Shown here one piece after another: positions 61,390-64,000 of a stretch of 64,000 nucleotides of DNA (positions are counted from its first letter, which is position 1; the number at the start of each line of letters is the position of its first letter). Below the pieces are notes generated by a model. The model did no database searches, was not told the DNA's origin, and saw only the letters and a program-made list of their open reading frames with translations. The DNA is from Paenibacillus lycopersici (GTDB lineage: Bacteria; Bacillota; Bacilli; Paenibacillales; Paenibacillaceae), in NCBI RefSeq assembly GCF_010119935.1, contig NZ_CP048209.1, forward strand, positions 4,467,001 through 4,531,000, read 5' to 3'. Made by a program: the position numbers and the translations under genes.

Positions 61390-62301
61390 CTATTGCAGTA
61401 GCGTTGTCGAATGTTCCTGCGTGGAATCGTAATTGGTTTTGTACGGATAACCGGGATCGTAAGGTTCGACGTGAACGGTCACTTCCGTCATGTGATTGAA
61501 CCGTTTCATGATGAATTCGCGGACGCGCTTGGCGATTTCGTTGCCTTCCAGCACCGAAATGCGCGGATTGACGCTAATGACGACTTCCGCGACCGCATAA
61601 TGGCCGTGTTCGCGCGCGCGAAGCACCTCGATGCTGATGACGCCTTCCATGCGCTGCACGACTGCTTTCAGCTCCGACAGATCGGACGGCTCCACTTCCA
61701 AAAACCGGCTTCTCATGACGGACGCCGATGCGACGCGGTATCCGCTGCTGAATACGATAACGACGATAATAAGCGAAGCGGCAGGATCGAGATAGTAAAG
61801 CAGATGCATGCCGAGCGGTCTCCCGAGCATCGAGCCGCCGGTGCCGACAAGCGCCGCCAGCGAGGCATAGAAATCAAGTCCGCGTTCCTTGCTGCCGAAC
61901 CCGACTTCCTTGACAAGAAACGCAACCAGTACGGCTGCTGCCGCAGGCCAGCCGGGCGCGTCATCGACGCCGTCCGCAATCGATTTGATGGCGGAGATTC
62001 CGATTTCGAGACCGACAATCATTAGCAATAACGATGCGATGACGCCGGTCGCGGCTTCCGAACGGCCGCGGGAAGCCGGTACGGGCGCATAGGGAGAACC
62101 CAGCTGCCTGCACCGGCGGACACCGGTCAAGGAGACAAACGAGGCGGCTGCCTCGGAAGCCGAACGGCAGGCGTCGGCAAGCAGCGATTTGCTGCCCGTC
62201 GATACGCCTACCCCGGCTTTAACTGCCGCAATGCAGGCATTGCCGATAAGTCCGGTCCATGCTGCCGACTCCGCCTTGGCATAACGATGGTTCGCTGTCA
62301 T
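61390..62301 (-). CDS. Cation-diffusion-facilitator-like protein with substituted metal-site residues
   Basis: This 303-residue protein has six membrane segments and a C-terminal cytosolic domain (about 205-290) like CDF metal exporters. The binding-site positions differ. In helix 2, where exporters have H/DxxxD, it reads RSASE after LLADAC. In helix 5, where they have HxxxD, it reads ERGLD before FYASLAALVG. Metal transport by the usual route is therefore doubtful. GAGG precedes the ATG. It sits between recJ and secF, the place where Bacillaceae often carry a CDF gene. Confidence 0.82.
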   Translation of the reverse strand: MTANHRYAKAESAAWTGLIGNACIAAVKAGVGVSTGSKSLLADACRSASEAAASFVSLTGVRRCRQLGSPYAPVPASRGRSEAATGVIASLLLMIVGLEIGISAIKSIADGVDDAPGWPAAAAVLVAFLVKEVGFGSKERGLDFYASLAALVGTGGSMLGRPLGMHLLYYLDPAASLIIVVIVFSSGYRVASASVMRSRFLEVEPSDLSELKAVVQRMEGVISIEVLRAREHGHYAVAEVVISVNPRISVLEGNEIAKRVREFIMKRFNHMTEVTVHVEPYDPGYPYKTNYDSTQEHSTTLLQ

Positions 62302-62458
62302 GGACGCCTCCTGATTGATATAACGTCGTACTGCCTATTTTTCCGCATAAGAAATTATAAGCTTCCGATTCTCATGAAAGAACAAATTCTTAATGGCGAT
62401 AAACCCGCCACGAAACGCGGTCGCATATCTTCGAATCGCTGCGATAGAGGTTTTCTCC

Positions 62459-63391
62459 CTACGATGCAGCCGAAGATTTGACATTGGTTTTCGTTTTTTG
62501 TTTGCTCTTGAGCAGGAACCATAGCGGGCTCGCGATGAATACCGACGAGTACACGCCGGCGACGAGGCCGAAGAGGATCGCCACCGAGAACAGCCGGATC
62601 GATTCGCTGCCGAAGATGAGCAGGCAGAGCGTCGCGAACACGACCGTCATGACGGTATTGATGGAACGGGACATCGTCTGCCAGATGCTGCTATCGACGA
62701 CATTGGCGATATCCGCGACCGTCTTGAGCTTCGCGAACCGAAGGTTCTCGCGAATCCGGTCGAAGATAACGACCGTATCGTTGATCGAGTAACCGATGAT
62801 GGTCAAGACGGCGACGATGAACGGCAGGTTGACCTCCAGCCGGAAGATCGAGAACAGGCTGATGACGATGAACGCATCATGGAGCAGCTTCACGATGGCC
62901 GCGACGGCAAAGCGCCATTCGAACCGGATGCTGACGTAGATCGCGATCCCGACGCTGGCGACCAACACCGCCTTGAGCGCATTGCGCTGCAGCTCTTTCG
63001 CGATTTCGACGTCGACCGTGTTGACTTCCATGGACGCGTCCTTGTCGAATTTCTCGGCGATGCCTTGCTTGAGCGCTTTCTCCTTCGTATCCGTTAACAC
63101 GTCGTCGAAGCGAAGCGTCACGCGTTTCGCGCCGAACGTAATGCCCGGCGAACCGAAACTGTTATCCTTCAAATATTGCTCGAACGCAGCCTTCTCGCCG
63201 CCGATGTCTTTCTTGAACGTAATATCGACGCTGGATCCCGCCTTGAAATCGACGCCGTACTTGAGGCCGAATACGCTCAAGGTGATGATGCCCAGAAGCG
63301 TAATGGCAATCGCGAACATAAAGAAGTAACGGGACGCTTTGACAAAGCTGAATTTATGCCCGTCCGTTTTTTCGAATGCTTTATAGCGCAC
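62459..63391 (-). CDS. secF: Protein translocase subunit SecF
   Basis: This 310-residue subunit uses proton flow to help the Sec translocon. Six membrane segments surround a periplasmic-type domain (VDFKAGSSVDITFKKD, about 25-125). The conserved GYSINDTVVIFDRIRENLR motif lies in the fourth helix region. It is separate from secD, unlike the fused SecDF of Bacillus subtilis. I start at the GTG at 63391 with AAGGAG 10 nt upstream; a GTG three codons earlier is too close to that site. It overlaps secD by 11 nt. Confidence 0.94.
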   Translation of the reverse strand: MRYKAFEKTDGHKFSFVKASRYFFMFAIAITLLGIITLSVFGLKYGVDFKAGSSVDITFKKDIGGEKAAFEQYLKDNSFGSPGITFGAKRVTLRFDDVLTDTKEKALKQGIAEKFDKDASMEVNTVDVEIAKELQRNALKAVLVASVGIAIYVSIRFEWRFAVAAIVKLLHDAFIVISLFSIFRLEVNLPFIVAVLTIIGYSINDTVVIFDRIRENLRFAKLKTVADIANVVDSSIWQTMSRSINTVMTVVFATLCLLIFGSESIRLFSVAILFGLVAGVYSSVFIASPLWFLLKSKQKTKTNVKSSAAS

Positions 63392-64000
63392 GTACTTCAC
63401 TCTCCTTCACACCGAAGTTGGATTTCTTCTTGACAACACCGCTGCGGATGAGAAGCGTGAGAAGCAGGCGCGAGAAGAACACGTTCGTCAGAACGCTCAT
63501 GACGATACTAAGCAGCAGGATGATGGCGAAGCCTTTAACCGAACCCATCCCGATGAAGAACAGGACAAGCGCGGCGATCGCGGTCGTAACGTGCGAGTCG
63601 ATGATCGCCCGGAAGGAGTGCTTCGAGCCCGCTTTCTGCGAAGACATGATGCTCTTGCCGCTTCGCAGCTCTTCGCGGATCCGTTCCGCCATGATGATGT
63701 TGGCGTCGACGGCCATCCCGATGCCGAGAATGAATGCCGCGATACCCGGAAGGGTAAGCGTGGCATGGATCAGATTAAATCCGAGCAGGAGCAGCCAGAT
63801 GTACACGATGATCGAAATGGACGCGATGACGCCCGGCAGCCGGTAGAAAGCCATCATGAACAACAGGATGACGATCGTGGCGATGAGGCCGGCGTAGACG
63901 GTTTCGTCGAGCGATTTCTTACCGAGCGTGGCGCCTACGCTCTGCGTGTACTTCTCGGTCAATTTCAGCGGCAGCGCGCCGAGATTGATCGTGTTCTTCA
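63381..64000 (-). CDS. secD: Protein translocase subunit SecD, C-terminal part (cut by the window edge)
   Basis: The last about 206 residues of SecD are visible, beginning KNTINLGALPLKL and entering the membrane domain. GIGMAVDANIIMAERIREEL is the conserved proton-path helix motif. The gene continues beyond the right edge. It overlaps secF and is coupled to it. Confidence 0.95.
   Translation of the reverse strand, partial: KNTINLGALPLKLTEKYTQSVGATLGKKSLDETVYAGLIATIVILLFMMAFYRLPGVIASISIIVYIWLLLLGFNLIHATLTLPGIAAFILGIGMAVDANIIMAERIREELRSGKSIMSSQKAGSKHSFRAIIDSHVTTAIAALVLFFIGMGSVKGFAIILLLSIVMSVLTNVFFSRLLLTLLIRSGVVKKKSNFGVKESEVRAL

Overview
The window is 64 kb of chromosome from a fairly GC-rich endospore-forming Firmicute, most likely Paenibacillaceae (Cohnella or a high-GC Paenibacillus). 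The reasons are Bacillus-type gene order (secD/F-recJ-apt-rel-dtd-hisS-aspS-tcdA-rarA and cymR-cysteine desulfurase-YrrD-like-YrrI-like-alaS-IreB-ruvX-DUF1292-mltG-U32 pairs), T-box leaders, GlnR/TnrA boxes, a YjcZ-type sporulation miniprotein, CuAO_N1-type domains and ISNCY-type insertion sequences. Strong G/C preference at third positions produces many long mirror reading frames opposite real genes; these were left out. I see no rRNA, tRNA, CRISPR array or prophage.

Layout. 0-6 kb: a cut lipoprotein gene, a GNAT acetyltransferase, a YjcZ-like miniprotein, a HAD phosphatase and an RsuA-type pseudouridine synthase separated by an ATCT microsatellite, then pyrD-relQ-DUF309. 6-13 kb: an L,D-transpeptidase, then a three-gene set of CHASE2 adenylate cyclase, FecR-domain protein and NHL-propeller protein. 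13-20 kb: ferredoxin, DNA polymerase IV, citramalate synthase, a three-gene ABC-2 exporter and a thioredoxin-like protein. 20-27 kb: MFS exporter, JAMM peptidase, DnaQ-like exonuclease plus DUF294 nucleotidyltransferase-like protein, ammonium transporter with two GlnR/TnrA boxes around a sigma-A promoter, MerR regulator and membrane zinc peptidase. 27-47 kb: a chemoreceptor, then the conserved tRNA-modification/translation block (trhP2, trhP1, mltG, DUF1292 pair, ruvX, ireB, T-box-alaS, AI-2E family, cysteine desulfurase, cymR, divergent mnmA), a CNNM/CorC transporter with an overlapping leader ORF, rarA and mntH. 47-64 kb: a YdeI/DUF3052-like gene, tcdA, aspS, hisS behind a T-box, an intact ISNCY-type element inserted at the hisS promoter, a repeat-bearing 1.1 kb intergenic stretch, then dtd, rel, apt, recJ, an unusual CDF-like protein, secF and the 3' part of secD.

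Themes. Two alarmone enzymes are present (relQ after pyrD, and the long Rel). Sulfur and tRNA-thiolation genes (cymR, cysteine desulfurase, mnmA) sit together. Both aminoacyl-tRNA synthetase transcripts preceded by clear leaders use T-boxes. Most of the window is ordinary core genome. The best candidates for something less described are the CHASE2-cyclase/FecR/NHL set, the leader ORF overlapping the CNNM transporter start, the CDF-like protein with substituted metal-ligand positions, and the repeat-bearing spacer at 54.2-55.4 kb.
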